Assembly (NCBI GenBank): GCA_030640045.1
Contig: DAOWKF010000067.1
Location: forward strand, 1-7,459
Direction: 5' to 3'
From: Candidatus Omnitrophota bacterium
GTDB lineage: Bacteria > NPL-UPA2 > BS750m-G34
Length of the DNA stretch: 7,459 bases
Shown one piece after another: positions 6,557 to 7,459 of this stretch. The notes beneath the pieces are model-generated. The model saw nothing but the letters and a program-made list of their open reading frames with translations, was not told the origin of the DNA and did not search any database. The translations under genes and the position numbers were made by a program. Every line of letters begins with the position of its first letter. The first letter of the stretch is position 1.

Positions 6557-7459
6557 AGCGCAGGGCCTCGACAGGTCTTAGTCTTGAAGCGGTCCATGCC
6601 GGATAAAGGGTTGCAGCAACTGTTAAGCATAGGGCGCAAATTGCAATAGCTGCCACATCTCTGGGGCTAATAAAAACCGGCAGTTTATCCAGATAATATA
6701 TCCTGGGACTAAATAGTTCTATTCCCAAAAGGTTATTTAAAAAATTTAATATTCTATCCAGAGACTTTGCCAGCTTTATGCCGGCAATTACCCCCAGGCC
6801 TGTCCCGAGCATGCCGATAAAAGATCCAACACTTATAAAAATAGCCATTACATGCCGTGAACTTGCCCCTATCGTCTTAAGTATGGCAATATCCTTGGTC
6901 TTTTCCATAACAATCATGATGAGGGTGCTCTCTATATTAAAAGTCGCTACCAGGATAACCAGGGCCACCACAATAAACATAATTGTCTTCTCCATCTTTA
7001 AGGCCGTAAAAAGATTACTCCTTGCCTCAATCCAGCTTCTCACCGCATAGAGAGGACCAAGCAGCTCTCTTATCTCCCGGGCTGTTTTATTAGCCTGATA
7101 ATAATCATGAATTCTCACACCGAGGGCATGGACATTGGAACCCGTAGAAAAAATTTCCTGCCCTCTTTTCAGAGATATATACGCCATGTTCGCATCATAT
7201 TCATACATCCCGCATTTGAATAATGCCCCGACTGTAAATCGTTTTCTGTTTACAGTAACCTTATCCCCGATCGCTACACCCAATCTATCTGCAAGTTCCT
7301 CACCAAGGATAATCTTACCTTTATCCTGAAAACTTAACTCACCATGGCTTATATATTTATCGATAGAAGTAACATTTACTTCTTCTTTCGGATTTATTCC
7401 GCGCAGCACTATCCCCAATTTAGCATACGGTGAAGTAATTAAAACAGGCCCTTCTACTA
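6549..7459 (-). CDS. LolC/LolE-type lipoprotein-releasing permease, C-terminal part (5' end outside window)
   Basis: Inner-membrane subunit of the LolCDE complex; the next gene encodes its ATPase. The frame is open to the right edge, giving 302 visible residues of a protein usually about 400-415 long. A TTG at 7418 should not be read as the start, because 13 more in-frame codons upstream (VEGPVLITSPYAK) match the family. Residues 1 to about 150 belong to the periplasmic MacB-like domain (GIVLRGINP, then GKIILGEELADRLGV). Three hydrophobic segments follow near 158-184, 203-228 and 266-287, matching the last three helices of the four-helix FtsX/LolC fold. The cytoplasmic coupling loop EKTKDIAILKTIGAS (about 185-199) and the ending YPAWTASRLRPVEALRYE are both typical. 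Many lineages have a single LolC/E-type protein (sometimes called LolF), so C and E cannot be told apart here. Confidence 0.93.
   Translation of the reverse strand, partial: VEGPVLITSPYAKLGIVLRGINPKEEVNVTSIDKYISHGELSFQDKGKIILGEELADRLGVAIGDKVTVNRKRFTVGALFKCGMYEYDANMAYISLKRGQEIFSTGSNVHALGVRIHDYYQANKTAREIRELLGPLYAVRSWIEARSNLFTALKMEKTIMFIVVALVILVATFNIESTLIMIVMEKTKDIAILKTIGASSRHVMAIFISVGSFIGMLGTGLGVIAGIKLAKSLDRILNFLNNLLGIELFSPRIYYLDKLPVFISPRDVAAIAICALCLTVAATLYPAWTASRLRPVEALRYE

Noticed and set aside
7416..7418. TTG at 7418 as the start of the lolC/E gene
   Set aside because: The same frame is open to the window edge, and the 13 codons upstream fit the family, so the gene simply runs out of the window.
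1..7459. New defence, phage or mobile system
   Set aside because: All genes belong to known housekeeping or stress families in tight order; no integrase, transposase, CRISPR repeat, toxin-antitoxin pair or terminal inverted repeat was seen.

Overview
The window looks like chromosomal DNA from a diderm bacterium of an unusual lineage. All seven genes lie on the minus strand and read from the right edge to the left. LolC/E and LolD (lipoprotein release to an outer membrane) and an AsmA/TamB-like membrane-anchored protein point to an outer membrane. McsA, McsB and ClpC form the protein-arginine phosphorylation and degradation system best known from Firmicutes, but also present in some diderm groups. 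This mix, with moderate-to-low GC and compact gene packing, would suit a PVC-type or candidate phylum such as Omnitrophota. That assignment is inference; no marker gene fixes the taxonomy.

Layout in transcription order: lolC/E (7459-6549, 5' end outside the window); lolD (6556-5801, 8 nt overlap with lolC/E); a class IV branched-chain aminotransferase (5780-4911); mcsA (4911-4421, its ending shifted out of frame at a six-G run); mcsB (4414-3368); a 107-nt leader with a strong hairpin (3367-3261); clpC (3260-786); and, 4 nt later, the start of an AsmA-like gene (781 to the left edge). Only the mcsB-clpC gap is long enough to hold independent regulation. Possible -10 boxes lie at the lolD/aminotransferase junction and just after the mcsB stop.

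How the genes work together: LolC/E and LolD form an ABC machine that extracts lipoproteins from the inner membrane. McsA activates McsB, which phosphorylates arginines on damaged proteins. ClpC then recognises phosphoarginine through its N-terminal repeats, in which both expected binding glutamates are present, and feeds the protein to ClpP. The aminotransferase belongs to amino-acid metabolism and seems to share only transcription and translation coupling with this system.

The points most worth checking are the mcsA frameshift, which removes the UVR tail; a 52-bp GC-rich repeat-like insert that adds about 20 residues to the start of LolD; and the hairpin just before the clpC ribosome binding site. 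I found no RNA gene, CRISPR array, insertion sequence or convincing new defence system.
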